64,000 nt of DNA, from contig JAKLJP010000037.1 of NCBI GenBank assembly GCA_023151115.1, positions 1-64,000 on the forward strand, given 5' to 3'. Position numbers and translations under genes: made by a program. This stretch comes from Anaerolineae bacterium. Lineage in GTDB: Bacteria; Chloroflexota; Anaerolineae; 4572-78; J111. How positions within the stretch are numbered: the stretch's first letter is position 1; every line of letters begins with the position of its first letter. Below, piece after piece: positions 17,108 through 28,855 of the stretch. The notes beneath the pieces are model-generated. The model was not told the DNA's origin, did no database searches, and saw only the letters and a list, made by a program, of their open reading frames with translations.

Positions 17108-19235
17108 AGGCTTCGATGCCGGCCAACAATTGGCTCACCGATAATCCCCCCCCCAGGGTGGCGGCCATCATCCTGCTCACAATCGGCTGCCCCGCCGGGT
17201 CACGGGCGGAAATAATGACCACCGGAATTTCGGCCAGGGCGGGCTGCCGGCGGCGCAGTTCGAGGAAGTGAAAGCCGTCCATATCAGGCATAACCAGGTC
17301 GAGCAAAATCACCTGGGGGCGGCAGTCTTGCAAAATAGCCAGTGCTTCTCGACCGTCCCTGGCCAGCAGGATGCGATAATCCCGTTCCAACGAGGTCAGC
17401 ATCCGCCTGAACAGTTGGAGGGCGTCGGGTTCATCATCTACAATTAAAATCGTCCCTGCTGTGATGTTTAACTGATCTAAAGCCGCCAGCAGTGTTTCTC
17501 TAAAGATGGGTTTGACCAGCCGCACCGACACGCCCAGGGGGTCAAGTTCGTCCAGCCGGGGGATGGCGCAGGTAATCAGGGGGGTGTTGTTGGGCAACTG
17601 CTGCGATAGGTTCAGATATTCCAGAGCTTTGTCGGGTGAGGGTTCATTGACCAAAAGGGCCTGGGCAGGCAGGCGTGAAAGTTCGGTGATGGCTTCTTCC
17701 AGGTTTGACACCGCCGCCGTCTCGACCTTGTCCCAGTAGCGGGACAGCAGCCGGTGCAGAGTATCGCCGCTTTCAAGGATGACAAAACGGGGTTGGACAA
17801 CCGGCTTAGCCCCCGTGTAGGGATGCGTGCGCTGCAAAAATTCCCAACCGGGGGTCACGCCGCGCAGCAAAGTATCGCCGCTTAAGACTGAGGAAGCCAT
17901 GGGCAGGCTAAAGAAAAAGGTTGTGCCGCAGCCTTCCTGGCTTTCAACCCAGATTTTGCCCCCATGCAACTGGATAAAACGTTCGCTAATGGTCAAGCCC
18001 AGGCCGGTGCCGCCGTGCCGCCGGCGGATAGAACTATCCAGTTGTTGGAAGGGCTGAAAGACTTTGTGCAAATCTTTGGCGGCAATACCCGGCCCACTAT
18101 CGGCCACGCTGACCACCACCTCATTTCCTTCCAGCCAGACCCGCAGACGCACCCCGCCGCGTTCGGTAAAACGCCCGGCATTGCTCAATAGGTTTAAAAG
18201 CACCTCTCGAATGCGGGTGCGGTCGCAAAAGACGGGCGGTAAATTTTCAGGGATGTCCAGCTCCAGGTATAAACCTTTGGAACTATAGAGCGGCCGGATA
18301 GCCGTCGTCGCCTCCTCGACAATTTCTTCCAGTTGGGTCTGTTCTTTGGTCAAGGCCATTTTTTCGGCGTCAACCTGGCTGAGATCAAGCACATCATTGA
18401 TCAACGCGGATAGATGCTCGGCATTGCGATAAATTACCATCAGGTCGGCCAGCAGTGCCGGGGGGATTTTCTTGCCGTAAGCGCCGGGCGATTGCAAGAT
18501 GGTTTCGCTAAAACCAATAATCATGTTGAGCGGCGTGCGCAGCTCATGGCTGACATTGGCGACAAATTCTTCTTTAGTTCGCTGCGCCTCCTCAGCCGCT
18601 CGCCGTAAGCCTTGCGCCAAGATATTGAGCCGGGTCATTTGTAAATTGGCCTGGGCCAGGTCGGCTAAAGCTTGCTCCAGGTTACCCCGGCGCTCGTGCG
18701 TCTCATCCGCCAAACGCTGCGCCTCTTGAAAGTAGGCCCAGGCCCAGTTAGCTACATGCTCGATGGGGCGATAAACCCAGGCCATAATGCCCAGGATGGC
18801 CCATATCGCCACCAGGCTGGTGATGTTGGACTCTGTCCCGGTCGTGTTTGAAATCAAGATGAGCGCCGTTTCAGCCACGACGATGAGCAACGCCGCCGGG
18901 AGACCAACCAGGGCGGCGGCCAAAGCGGTAGGGATGACGAATAAGGTTAAGAAGCCGGGCGCTGGCAGCCATTGCTGGCCCCAGTAAACAATCATCACCA
19001 AGGTGATAACGACGCCCCACCCACCCAGTCGAGGCCGCCATTGATTAAGCCCCCAGGCGAGCACGGTCAAGAGAAACACCAGCAAAGCTAAATCCTGCGC
19101 TTTTTCCGGGTTAACCAGATTGCTCTGTATCTGAGTCGCCAGACCCAGCATTACCCCTGCTACCGCCATCGCCGCAATGACCCACGTTGGCGAAATGCGC
19201 AAATCGGGCTTAAAACTGGACATAGATTCGTTCAT
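17040..19235 (-). CDS. Hybrid sensor histidine kinase with pseudo-receiver and receiver
   Basis: About 731 residues. Five to six transmembrane segments (residues about 10-165) lead through a coiled coil to HisKA with NVSHELRTPLNMIIGFSE (His230). The ATPase boxes are N LLNLLSNAGRF, G1 VADSGPGIAA and G2 GGTGLGLTI. Two receiver-like units follow. The first (RFVILESGDTLHRLLS...) has Asn in place of the phospho-Asp (ALLVNEPS), so it is a pseudo-receiver. The second is complete, with VDDEPDALQLF and Asp646 in ILLDLVMPD. The start is uncertain: the frame is open upstream through repeats, and the ATG at 19235 is chosen for its AAGG and the position before the first membrane helix. Its 3' end overlaps the convergent receiver gene. 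It may govern the nearby sugar operon, which is only inference. Confidence 0.85.
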   Translation of the reverse strand: MNESMSSFKPDLRISPTWVIAAMAVAGVMLGLATQIQSNLVNPEKAQDLALLVFLLTVLAWGLNQWRPRLGGWGVVITLVMIVYWGQQWLPAPGFLTLFVIPTALAAALVGLPAALLIVVAETALILISNTTGTESNITSLVAIWAILGIMAWVYRPIEHVANWAWAYFQEAQRLADETHERRGNLEQALADLAQANLQMTRLNILAQGLRRAAEEAQRTKEEFVANVSHELRTPLNMIIGFSETILQSPGAYGKKIPPALLADLMVIYRNAEHLSALINDVLDLSQVDAEKMALTKEQTQLEEIVEEATTAIRPLYSSKGLYLELDIPENLPPVFCDRTRIREVLLNLLSNAGRFTERGGVRLRVWLEGNEVVVSVADSGPGIAAKDLHKVFQPFQQLDSSIRRRHGGTGLGLTISERFIQLHGGKIWVESQEGCGTTFFFSLPMASSVLSGDTLLRGVTPGWEFLQRTHPYTGAKPVVQPRFVILESGDTLHRLLSRYWDKVETAAVSNLEEAITELSRLPAQALLVNEPSPDKALEYLNLSQQLPNNTPLITCAIPRLDELDPLGVSVRLVKPIFRETLLAALDQLNITAGTILIVDDEPDALQLFRRMLTSLERDYRILLARDGREALAILQDCRPQVILLDLVMPDMDGFHFLELRRRQPALAEIPVVIISARDPAGQPIVSRMMAATLGGGLSVSQLLAGIEAFTKVLAIPGPVGDPEPTTTLPG

Positions 19236-19490
19236 CAGCCTTACCTTCATTTCTCTTTTGGTGTCTTTCATTAGAGTAAGGAGAAATATAACTTTGTCAA
19301 GGAAACCGGAGGTTTTGTACTTAGAGAGTGTTTGGAAACTTCCATAGACACCCTTGCTACTGGCTCTCGTCCGGCGATGAAGTCGCCGGACTACCTGCGG
19401 CAGCGCCCGATTAATCGGGCTAAAGCCGGGTTGACCCGGCGCTGCCGTAGGTGTAGCCCTGGCATTCATGCCGGGGCGGGCCGGTCAAAC
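19236..19490. other. Gene-free region with palindromic repeat upstream of the hybrid kinase
   Basis: The main content is a hairpin at 19391-19456 (CTACCTGCGGCAGCGCC / GGCGCTGCCGTAGGTGTAG). A sequence near 19335-19353, read on the minus strand as GGTGTCTATGGAAGTTT, resembles one end of the MITE-like elements. The kinase promoter should lie here, but no clear -35/-10 pair is seen. Confidence 0.5.
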
Positions 19491-19494
19491 AAAA

Positions 19495-19520
19495 GAGGGC
19501 AGATCATCCGACCTGCCCTC
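19495..19520 (-). terminator. Intrinsic terminator of the cupredoxin gene
   Basis: GAGGGCAG(A)TC... / ...GACCTGCCCTC forms a stem 38 nt past the stop codon, followed on the minus strand by CTCTTTTGTTTG. The arm and tail are nearly identical to the terminator at 186-211. Confidence 0.8.
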
Positions 19521-19557
19521 TGGTATTATCATAAGCTATTCAGTTGTTTGGCCGCGT

Positions 19558-20409
19558 TTATTTTACGCTGAACGGCATCACCATGCCCATTTCAAAGTGG
19601 GCGTGGCCGGTGGCCGGGTCGGGCACATGGCACATGGCGACATAGTTGCCGGGTTGGAGGTCAAGGGTGAGCCAGCCGGTTTCGCCGGGATCAACCGCCT
19701 GCAAACCACCGGCAAACTCAAAGGGAGGCGCGCCGTGGGGGTCTTCCATAAAGGCGGCGACATCGGCCATCGTTTTGCCTTCGGCCAGTTTGATCAGGGC
19801 CAGTTCGTGAACCTGCTCACCTTGATTGACAATCTGCCAGACTTGTTCGCCGGCTTTGACTTCGGCGGGCAGGGTGAAGGAGAAGTCAAGCAGGTTGATG
19901 GTGGCATCGGCCTTGATTTCAGGGGCTTCGGCCTGCTCAGCGCCTTCAACCACTTCCACCGCTGCCATCATCCCTTTGGCCAGGTGCGGCACACCCTCGT
20001 GGTCGGTCATAAAGCACAGCAGTACATATTGGCCGGGGGTCAGTTCAACGGTGACTTGCTGGCTGGCGCTGTTGCCGAGCAAGCCGACGCCGCCGGCCCA
20101 GGTGACTAACGGAAAGGCTCCTTCGGGACCTTGCTGCAAGGCGCTCTGGAACTGCTCCAGCGTCACCCCATCGTTGAGCCGGGCAAATTGAACGTGGTGC
20201 GGCTCCTGCCCTTCATTGACCAGGTTAATCGAAACGAGGCCGGCTTCGATTTTGGCCGGGGCTTCAAAGGCGTAATCGGTGGCTGTAATGGTAATCTGGG
20301 GGATGTTGGCCTCGACTTCCAGGGTTGAAGCAGCGGCGGGTCCACAAGCGGTGACAATGAGGGCCATCAACAAGACAGCCAGGGTGAGTAAAAGTTTTTG
20401 GTGCGACAT
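19558..20409 (-). CDS. Lipoprotein with two cupredoxin-like domains
   Basis: A 283-residue secreted lipoprotein: signal segment LLLTLAVLLMALIVTAC with the lipobox cysteine, then two tandem cupredoxin-like beta-barrels. Domain 1 (about 30-150) has HHVQF and later LLCFMTDHEGVPHLAKGM. Domain 2 (about 165-283) has VHELALIKL and AMCHVPDPATGHAHFEMGM. Each thus offers His, Cys, His and Met in the order of a type 1 copper site, suggesting extracytoplasmic electron transfer or copper binding. The ATG at 20409 has AAGGAG 9 nt upstream. It is monocistronic and shares its upstream box and its terminator with the flavin oxidase gene at 243-1634, so the two may be co-regulated. Confidence 0.8.
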   Translation of the reverse strand: MSHQKLLLTLAVLLMALIVTACGPAAASTLEVEANIPQITITATDYAFEAPAKIEAGLVSINLVNEGQEPHHVQFARLNDGVTLEQFQSALQQGPEGAFPLVTWAGGVGLLGNSASQQVTVELTPGQYVLLCFMTDHEGVPHLAKGMMAAVEVVEGAEQAEAPEIKADATINLLDFSFTLPAEVKAGEQVWQIVNQGEQVHELALIKLAEGKTMADVAAFMEDPHGAPPFEFAGGLQAVDPGETGWLTLDLQPGNYVAMCHVPDPATGHAHFEMGMVMPFSVK

Positions 20410-20439
20410 CGGTAAACACTCCTTCAAAGAATTGACTAA

Positions 20440-20501
20440 ATTTTGTTTGATACTCGCATTTTAGCCAATCCCCGTTCCGTAATCGTTACAAGGAGCGTTA
20501 C
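20440..20501 (-). promoter_or_regulatory. Promoter with triple CGTT box, second copy
   Basis: Minus-strand TTGGCT (20463-20468) and CAAAAT (20440-20445) are separated by 17 nt. Immediately upstream the box 20473-20501 (CGTTCCGTAATCGTTAC plus AAGGAGCGTTAC) matches 1688-1716 at 26 of 29 positions, including the three CGTT repeats at 11-12 nt spacing. Confidence 0.6.
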
Positions 20502-20509
20502 GATTTAGT

Positions 20510-21625
20510 TTAAGTTTTCTGGCTTGTTAGGACATCCACCAATTTCACCCCAAAGAAGGCTGCTACTCCAGCAGATTGCCTTTCAACAGCCGCCCGGACA
20601 TGTTCGGGCCAGCGATCAAACGGAAAAACTGACACCAGCAGGTCGCTTCCTTTCCAATCATAGCGCCATGTGCCAACGATGCGTCCGTGTTCGAGCACCG
20701 TCCCTTCGATATGTCCGGCGGGCCGCCAGACCCGGCTGTAATAGGCCGGGTCTACAATCCAACTTTTATCTTTAAGGCCAAGCAGCAGGGGGTCGAAACG
20801 GTATAATAGCCGCACCGGCCACACTTCGGGCGGCGGGGGAGTCTCATGCAACGCTGACAGGTCAGCCCGCAGCGCCAGCAGCGTTTGCCCCTCCCTTTCA
20901 ATTTCAGCCACTTCATCACCCAAAGCTGCCAGCCAGCGCCGGGCATTGCCCACGCTGGTTCCGCGCCAGTAGGCCAAATCCTGCACGGTAGCAGGTCCGT
21001 AGGCCGCCAGATAACGCCGGGCCAGTTCGATGTTGGCCTCGTCCGGCGGCGGCGGATTCCAGGCCAGCTGGGGCAGCCAATATTCGCGGTGGGCAAAACG
21101 GCCTTCGTTGCCGTTCTGTCCGGCGTGACAGGCATGCCCGTCTCGCACCAGGCTAGCAAAGATGCCGCCCCATGAAGAGAAATGTTCATCATCCAATTCA
21201 AAATCGGCAGCGCGCAGGTCGCTGCGGCTGAGGCTTCCCCGCTGGCGCAGCAGTTCCGCCAGGCGGGCCAGGGTAGCGCGATAAGCTTGCACATCTGCCC
21301 CGTTTTTGAGCGCCTGCCGTTCCCACCAGGTGGTCTGGCCGGTCAGCGCCCCATGAAGCAAGGGCCACTCGACGCTGGGGTAAAGGTGCAGGGTATGGCG
21401 CTGGCCCCACAACTTGACCAGTAAACGCTGTTGGTGCAGCAGGTCATCAAAAGCCTGATAGGTTAACTCGCTGGTCCGGTTCCACAGCGACAGGCCGGCA
21501 GCGGGCAAAATCTGCGCCTGCACCCCGGCTAGGGCGCTGGCCGCCCTTTCCGGCGAGTCAAACGGCTCCACCAGCCCGGAGCGGCGCAGGCGAAACCAGC
21601 GGAGTTGTTCGGTTGAAAGAGTCAT
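20510..21625 (-). CDS. Winged-helix DNA-binding protein, AlkZ/YcaQ (HTH_42) family
   Basis: About 371 residues of the HTH_42 family, whose studied members are DNA glycosylases that open interstrand crosslinks or remove bulky alkyl lesions. The typical start LSTEQLRWFRLRRSGL is followed by AGVQAQILPAAGLSLWNR, in which Gln-Ala-Gln fits the QxQ active-site motif of AlkZ. Later landmarks are the WGQRHTLHLYP helix and, near the end, LLYRFDPLLLGLKDKSWIVDP and WRPAGHIEGTVLEHGRIVGTW. The ATG at 21625 is used; a TTG four codons upstream is possible. No Shine-Dalgarno is visible because a heptad array abuts the start codon. Antibiotic self-resistance is one known role, but no biosynthetic cluster is seen here. 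Confidence 0.82.
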   Translation of the reverse strand: MTLSTEQLRWFRLRRSGLVEPFDSPERAASALAGVQAQILPAAGLSLWNRTSELTYQAFDDLLHQQRLLVKLWGQRHTLHLYPSVEWPLLHGALTGQTTWWERQALKNGADVQAYRATLARLAELLRQRGSLSRSDLRAADFELDDEHFSSWGGIFASLVRDGHACHAGQNGNEGRFAHREYWLPQLAWNPPPPDEANIELARRYLAAYGPATVQDLAYWRGTSVGNARRWLAALGDEVAEIEREGQTLLALRADLSALHETPPPPEVWPVRLLYRFDPLLLGLKDKSWIVDPAYYSRVWRPAGHIEGTVLEHGRIVGTWRYDWKGSDLLVSVFPFDRWPEHVRAAVERQSAGVAAFFGVKLVDVLTSQKT

Positions 21626-21626
21626 G

Positions 21627-21708
21627 ATAATCGTCAATGATCAATGGTCAATAATCAACGGTTAATGAAACGTTAACCATTGACTATTGACCGTTAGCTA
21701 TTGATTAT
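21627..21708. repeat. Heptad array hairpin (GTCAATG units)
   Basis: Units AATCGTC, AATGATC, AATGGTC, AATAATC, AACGGTT form the left arm; CCATTGACTATTGACCGTTAGCTATTGATT gives the complementary right arm with the same 7-nt period. It spans from the AlkZ-like start codon to the ROK kinase stop codon and supplies part of that stop. Confidence 0.85.
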
Positions 21709-22592
21709 TTGATTTGCTGCTCCGCCAGAGCAATAGCCCCCAACACGCCAGCCCGATTACCCAGGCCCGGCGGCACAATATACTGGTCAATCCGCTCCAA
21801 AATCTCCGGCGACTGAACATAGCCGTTGAGCAGTTCTTGTGTTTTGCGGCGCACCAGCGGGAAGAGGTGGGCCTGGTCCATCACCCCGCCGCCCAAAATA
21901 ATCCGCTGCGGCGAAAGGGTGCAGATAAAGTTGACCAGCCCGTAGGCCAGGTAATGGGCCTCGATCTCCCAGGCCGGGTGGTCCGGCGGCAGGGTTTCAG
22001 CCCGCTGACCCCAGCGGCCTTGCAAGGCGGGGCCGGCAGCCATGCCTTCCAGACAGTCGCCGTGAAAAGGGCACGCGCCGGGATAGGAGTCATTGGGATG
22101 GCGGGGCAGGCGCACATGGCCCATTTCGGGGTGGATCAGTCCGTGCATCAACTGCCCTCCCACCAACCCGCCGCCGCCCAGGCCGGTGCCGATGGTCAGA
22201 TAAATAAATGTGTCCAACCCTTGCGCCGCACCCCAGCGATGCTCACCCAACGCCGCGCCGTTAACATCCGTATCAAAGCCAACCGGGACGCCCAGAGCGC
22301 GGCCAATCGTCCCGGCCAAATCGGTATTGGCCCAATGCGGCTTGGGCGTGGTGGTGATGTAACCAAAGCTGGGCGAGGCCGGATTGGGGTCTACCGGGCC
22401 AAAGGAGGCAATGCCGAGCGCCGCCAAGGGTTCTTTTTGGGCCTGCTCCGTAAAAAAGGCAATCGCCTGGTTGATTGTTTCTTCAGGGATGGTGGTGGGG
22501 AAGCGGGTTTCGGCCCGGACATCATCCGGCCCCGTGCCGACGGCACAAACAAATTTGGTCCCCCCTGCTTCGATACCGCCTAAAAGTGGCAT
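21705..22592 (-). CDS. ROK-family sugar kinase (fructokinase-like)
   Basis: A 295-residue cytoplasmic kinase. [17 protein letters not shown] is the phosphate-binding start typical of fructokinases of the ROK family. [18 protein letters not shown] carries the catalytic aspartate region, and [18 protein letters not shown] with the preceding RHPNDS gives the zinc-binding His/Cys cluster. RIILGGGVM is the closing ATP-site motif. Such enzymes phosphorylate fructose, mannose or glucose on the 6 position. The ATG at 22592 has GGAGG 8 nt upstream; the frame is open further but without support. It lies 13 nt downstream of the TumE-like gene. Confidence 0.88.
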   Translation of the reverse strand: MPLLGGIEAGGTKFVCAVGTGPDDVRAETRFPTTIPEETINQAIAFFTEQAQKEPLAALGIASFGPVDPNPASPSFGYITTTPKPHWANTDLAGTIGRALGVPVGFDTDVNGAALGEHRWGAAQGLDTFIYLTIGTGLGGGGLVGGQLMHGLIHPEMGHVRLPRHPNDSYPGACPFHGDCLEGMAAGPALQGRWGQRAETLPPDHPAWEIEAHYLAYGLVNFICTLSPQRIILGGGVMDQAHLFPLVRRKTQELLNGYVQSPEILERIDQYIVPPGLGNRAGVLGAIALAEQQIK

Positions 22593-22605
22593 AGTTGAAC
22601 CTCCA

Positions 22606-22995
22606 TTAAGGTAATTTGATGAGTTGCTCAATTTCCGTGAGTACAGCAGCCAGATCAGGCGCGGATGAAGGAACAATATTATCCTGGGCGCCTTCGTGTT
22701 TATGATGAGGGTAGGTGGGCAAGTTAAGTTTTTTGTGATGCCCGGTGTTGTCGTAACGAAAAACGAGGGGGTTAGCGGCGCTCATGTACTGGTAAACGTA
22801 CATGAGACGATTTATATGGGTTTCAACATCTAAAAATTCCCGTAGATGAAGGGTTGAGCCATCGGCAAAATAGAGTTCACCATGGACAAAACCTGCATGA
22901 GTTCCCCGTTTGTCATAGGTAATGTTCGATGATTGTACGATTAGACAAGTTTCGATAGTTTCACGAATTTGCTGGAAGTAGAGTTCAATTCGCAA
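22606..22995 (-). CDS. TumE-like toxin (DUF6516 family)
   Basis: A 129-residue protein of the DUF6516/TumE type: a small beta-rich domain with [56 protein letters not shown] and a short helical tail. The family is the putative toxin of the TumE/TumA TA pair. The start is TTG at 22995, overlapping the 3' end of the upstream TumA-like gene by 11 nt, as expected for translational coupling. No ATG fits the conserved N-terminus. Assignment rests on sequence pattern and pairing; the molecular target is unknown. Confidence 0.75.
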   Translation of the reverse strand: MRIELYFQQIRETIETCLIVQSSNITYDKRGTHAGFVHGELYFADGSTLHLREFLDVETHINRLMYVYQYMSAANPLVFRYDNTGHHKKLNLPTYPHHKHEGAQDNIVPSSAPDLAAVLTEIEQLIKLP

Positions 22996-23275
22996 ACTGA
23001 ATTCCTTGCAAAATATCTATTTTTTCGCGCAGTTTCTCCAACAACCGATATTCACCAATCCATTCGGCCAAATCCAGCGACTCTTCAAATTCATCAGCCT
23101 CATAACGAGCAATGAATTCAAGTGTGGATAAGTGGTATTTGGCTTCGAATCCGCTCAGGCGTTGTTCCGTTCGTTGAACACCAGCCTGTAGCAAACGTAA
23201 TTCATTGGCCAGGGCCGCTTCAACCAAGGGTTTCAAAGGGCGTTGATGGGTAGAAACAAGGGTTAATTCAGTCAT
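22985..23275 (-). CDS. TumA-like antitoxin
   Basis: A 96-residue acidic helical protein. It is rich in Glu and Leu, with EQRLSGFEAKYHLSTLEFI in the middle and EEFEESLDLAEWIGEY-like segments, the pattern of the antitoxin partner of DUF6516 toxins. It precedes the toxin gene and overlaps it by 11 nt, the usual antitoxin-first order. No DNA-binding motif is obvious, so how the pair is regulated is not clear from sequence. The pair lies directly downstream of carB on the same strand. Confidence 0.7.
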   Translation of the reverse strand: MTELTLVSTHQRPLKPLVEAALANELRLLQAGVQRTEQRLSGFEAKYHLSTLEFIARYEADEFEESLDLAEWIGEYRLLEKLREKIDILQGIQFAN

Positions 23276-23352
23276 ACTGCCTCTCTTTCACCCTTTGATT
23301 ATACTAATCTTCAGAAGCGGGAGCAAGTGCATTTAGCCAATACTGCCAAATT

Positions 23353-26691
<3,339 letters not shown>

Positions 26692-26706
26692 TCTGGATTA
26701 CCTCTG

Positions 26707-27213
26707 TTACTCTTTCAAAATCTCAGTTTTAGCTCTAATGGTTCGCCCACCAGTTTCTAACTGACGAATTATTTCCTTTACACTGTCTTTACTCATAATA
26801 TTTCCTTGCCAGAGAGCAGCCAGTATATCATTCAGGGTGAAGGTGAGGATACCTTTACTTTTACAATAACTCACTGCTTTACGATCATAAGAGGTGAATA
26901 CCCAACCTCGACTCTGACAAACAGCGATAGCTTCAGCTTCGCCAGATCCTAACCAGGTAGGAAGTGTTTTTACAGAGGCGGTTTCTGCTGAAGTTAGGCT
27001 TACAATACGAATCTGTTTATTTTTGCCGATGAGGTCAAGAGCACTTTGAAGATGAGTGTGTCCCCTATTCAGACCGACCGACAACTCGTCATGAACGATT
27101 GGTGTAACATATAATGGATGCCGATTTAGAACTATCAGCAGTAAATCTAATTTTCCCAATTCAGCAAAAATTGAAAAGATGTTAGTGTCAAGCAGAACAG
27201 GTTCTTGACTCAT
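26707..27213 (-). CDS. PIN-domain toxin (VapC-like)
   Basis: A 168-residue PIN-fold RNase of the type encoded next to UPF0175 proteins. The acidic metal-site residues are visible: Asp9 in LLDTNIFSI, Glu in VHDELSVGL, Glu in GSGEAEAIAVC and Asp in TSYDRKAV. The C-terminal tail (MSKDSVKEIIRQLE) is a usual extension of this subtype. It overlaps the antitoxin gene by 4 nt (ATGA), so the two are translationally coupled, and ends 15 nt before the carB start. The RNA target cannot be read from sequence. Confidence 0.85.
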   Translation of the reverse strand: MSQEPVLLDTNIFSIFAELGKLDLLLIVLNRHPLYVTPIVHDELSVGLNRGHTHLQSALDLIGKNKQIRIVSLTSAETASVKTLPTWLGSGEAEAIAVCQSRGWVFTSYDRKAVSYCKSKGILTFTLNDILAALWQGNIMSKDSVKEIIRQLETGGRTIRAKTEILKE

Positions 27214-27554
27214 GATTGGCCAAGGATAAGCGCGACCCCTTGCTGGATTTCGTTGGCGGTTTCATGCGGTGCGAGAATTTCTATGCCTCTCGCTTTTAGC
27301 AACGCCTCAAAATCAAAAAAATTGAGACCGGCTAACTCGGCAGCGCGGGCCAAGGAAACGATCTCATCCTGGTAAAGCTGAATGGCCATAGCCAATCGCT
27401 GTTGAGGATGAGTTAGCAAAAAGAGATCAAAAGCTTCACGTAGGATAGCTTCACGGTTGGGATAGTCGCCTGCCTGCACAATGGCATCAAGACCTTTGCC
27501 TAAAATATCATCTTCTTCGGGGAAAGCAGATACAACCGATTTTTGATGTGACAT
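27210..27554 (-). CDS. UPF0175-family antitoxin
   Basis: A 114-residue protein. The C-terminal half (LYQDEIVSLARAAELAGLNFFDFEALLKARGIE) is the UPF0175 helix-turn-helix-like signature. The N-terminal half (LDAIVQAGDYPNREAILREAFDLFL) resembles a ribbon-helix-helix DNA-binding motif. It is the antitoxin and likely autorepressor of the downstream PIN toxin. AGGAG precedes the ATG. It starts 11 nt after the end of the membrane repeat protein gene. Confidence 0.82.
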   Translation of the reverse strand: MSHQKSVVSAFPEEDDILGKGLDAIVQAGDYPNREAILREAFDLFLLTHPQQRLAMAIQLYQDEIVSLARAAELAGLNFFDFEALLKARGIEILAPHETANEIQQGVALILGQS

Positions 27555-27565
27555 AATACTCTCCT

Positions 27566-28366
27566 TTATTCTGCCACGGCCTGACGTAATTTCTCGCTTA
27601 AATTACGAATATAGTCGCCAAAGGGCGTCTCGTCAAGGGCAATGTCAATGGGCACATCCAGCACCAGGGGAACCTCCACAGAAATGGGGATGGTCCGGTT
27701 GAACGGCACGGTCACTTCGGTATCAATGGGAATTGTGACCGGAATTTCCAGATCAATGGGGACGGTCCGGCTAATTTCAACGGTGAATGTTTTAGAGATG
27801 GGTAACTTGACCGGAATCTCGGCCTGAACAGGAATATTTTTGTTGATGGGCACATCCACCTCAAATTTCACCGGCACATCGGCCCGAATGGGCACGTCAA
27901 TGATCGTCTCGCCATAAACCGGGATGTTGATTGGCACGCCAAATTCTTCGTCAATGGAGATAACTTCATCCACCGGGACGGTGATCTCATCCTGAAAGGG
28001 AATAGTGGTGCTAATCGGAAAAAGCTGGTCAATTTCAAAATCAACCGGCACTTCGATTTCCTGCTGAAAGGGGATTTCGTTATCAACAGTGATGGTATGC
28101 TCAACCGTCAAATTGACCGGCACGGGAATGTCCTCGTTGATCGCCAGATGGGTGGAAATCGGCACGGTTCGACTGATATGCACCGTATATTGAATATGGG
28201 CGTCCGCTACCTCGGCCAGATCGGCGGCGGCCTGGGACAGGCTGGCTCGAATATTGGCTTGAACACGAAGCAAGCTCAAGACAAGAATTACCAAAAAGAG
28301 GGTGAGCAAAATCAGCCAGATTGAGGTAAACAGTTGAAACCGGGTAAATTGTCGCAAGACTCTCAT
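27566..28366 (-). CDS. Membrane-anchored protein with IPV-type beta repeats
   Basis: A 266-residue protein of no family I recognise. Residues about 10-35 form one strong transmembrane helix (FTSIWLILLTLFLVILVLSL), followed by a short helical, coiled-coil-like stretch to about 58. The rest (about 60-245) is almost entirely alternating hydrophobic/polar strands with the recurring pattern IPV-x(3-4)-I-x-V-P-V, period about 10-12 residues, e.g. IPFQQEIEVPVDFEIDQLFP and IPVQAEIPVKLPISKTF. There are no cysteines and few aromatics. This suggests an extended beta-solenoid or fibre outside the membrane. The ATG at 28366 has AAGG 8 nt upstream. It lies between the PIN antitoxin and HNH genes; the role is unknown. 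Confidence 0.6.
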   Translation of the reverse strand: MRVLRQFTRFQLFTSIWLILLTLFLVILVLSLLRVQANIRASLSQAAADLAEVADAHIQYTVHISRTVPISTHLAINEDIPVPVNLTVEHTITVDNEIPFQQEIEVPVDFEIDQLFPISTTIPFQDEITVPVDEVISIDEEFGVPINIPVYGETIIDVPIRADVPVKFEVDVPINKNIPVQAEIPVKLPISKTFTVEISRTVPIDLEIPVTIPIDTEVTVPFNRTIPISVEVPLVLDVPIDIALDETPFGDYIRNLSEKLRQAVAE

Positions 28367-28438
28367 CAAATTGCCTTATTTGTTCCATTATCACTGACTT
28401 TTGGTGATAAAGCGTTTCACAATTGAAACCGTAGCGAA

Positions 28439-28855
28439 TCATAACGAGTATCCCATTTTTAGCCACAGTTTTCGCAAGTGTACCATTTGAGGGCGATTCA
28501 CTTGTAACGCCTCTACTGTCGCCCGGCCAGTGGGGGTAAGGCCGATAATTAGAGACCGATTTTCGTCCCAGGCAAAGTGGGTAGACCACTTTTGCTGACG
28601 TGGATGGTACAAGAGCACAACTTGATCGGTTTCCGGGTCGGGCGCAGATTGCCGGGCGCTTTTATGACGATTGCAGGTTGGGCAAGCCAGGCACAAATTA
28701 TCCAGTGTTGTTTCACCCCCCGCACTGGCGGGTAAAATGTGGTCAACTTCAAAAGTTGTAGCGGTTAACTCTTCAAGCGACCGGCAATAGGCGCAGCGAT
28801 TTTTCTCTCTAGCACGCACCTGGACACGCAATTCAGCCGAAATGGTTGCGCTCAT
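28439..28855 (-). CDS. HNH endonuclease
   Basis: A 138-residue HNH nuclease: zinc knuckle CAYC near residue 22, the catalytic TFEVDHILPASAGG, DNLCLACPTCNRHKSARQ with the second CxxC and the conserved Asn-His, and a C-terminal segment seen in stand-alone HNH proteins of cyanobacteria and Chloroflexota. The start overlaps the previous gene's stop by 4 nt, so the two are coupled. No phage or restriction neighbours are visible, so it is probably part of a small two-gene mobile or defence-like unit; that is inference. Confidence 0.85.
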   Translation of the reverse strand: MSATISAELRVQVRAREKNRCAYCRSLEELTATTFEVDHILPASAGGETTLDNLCLACPTCNRHKSARQSAPDPETDQVVLLYHPRQQKWSTHFAWDENRSLIIGLTPTGRATVEALQVNRPQMVHLRKLWLKMGYSL

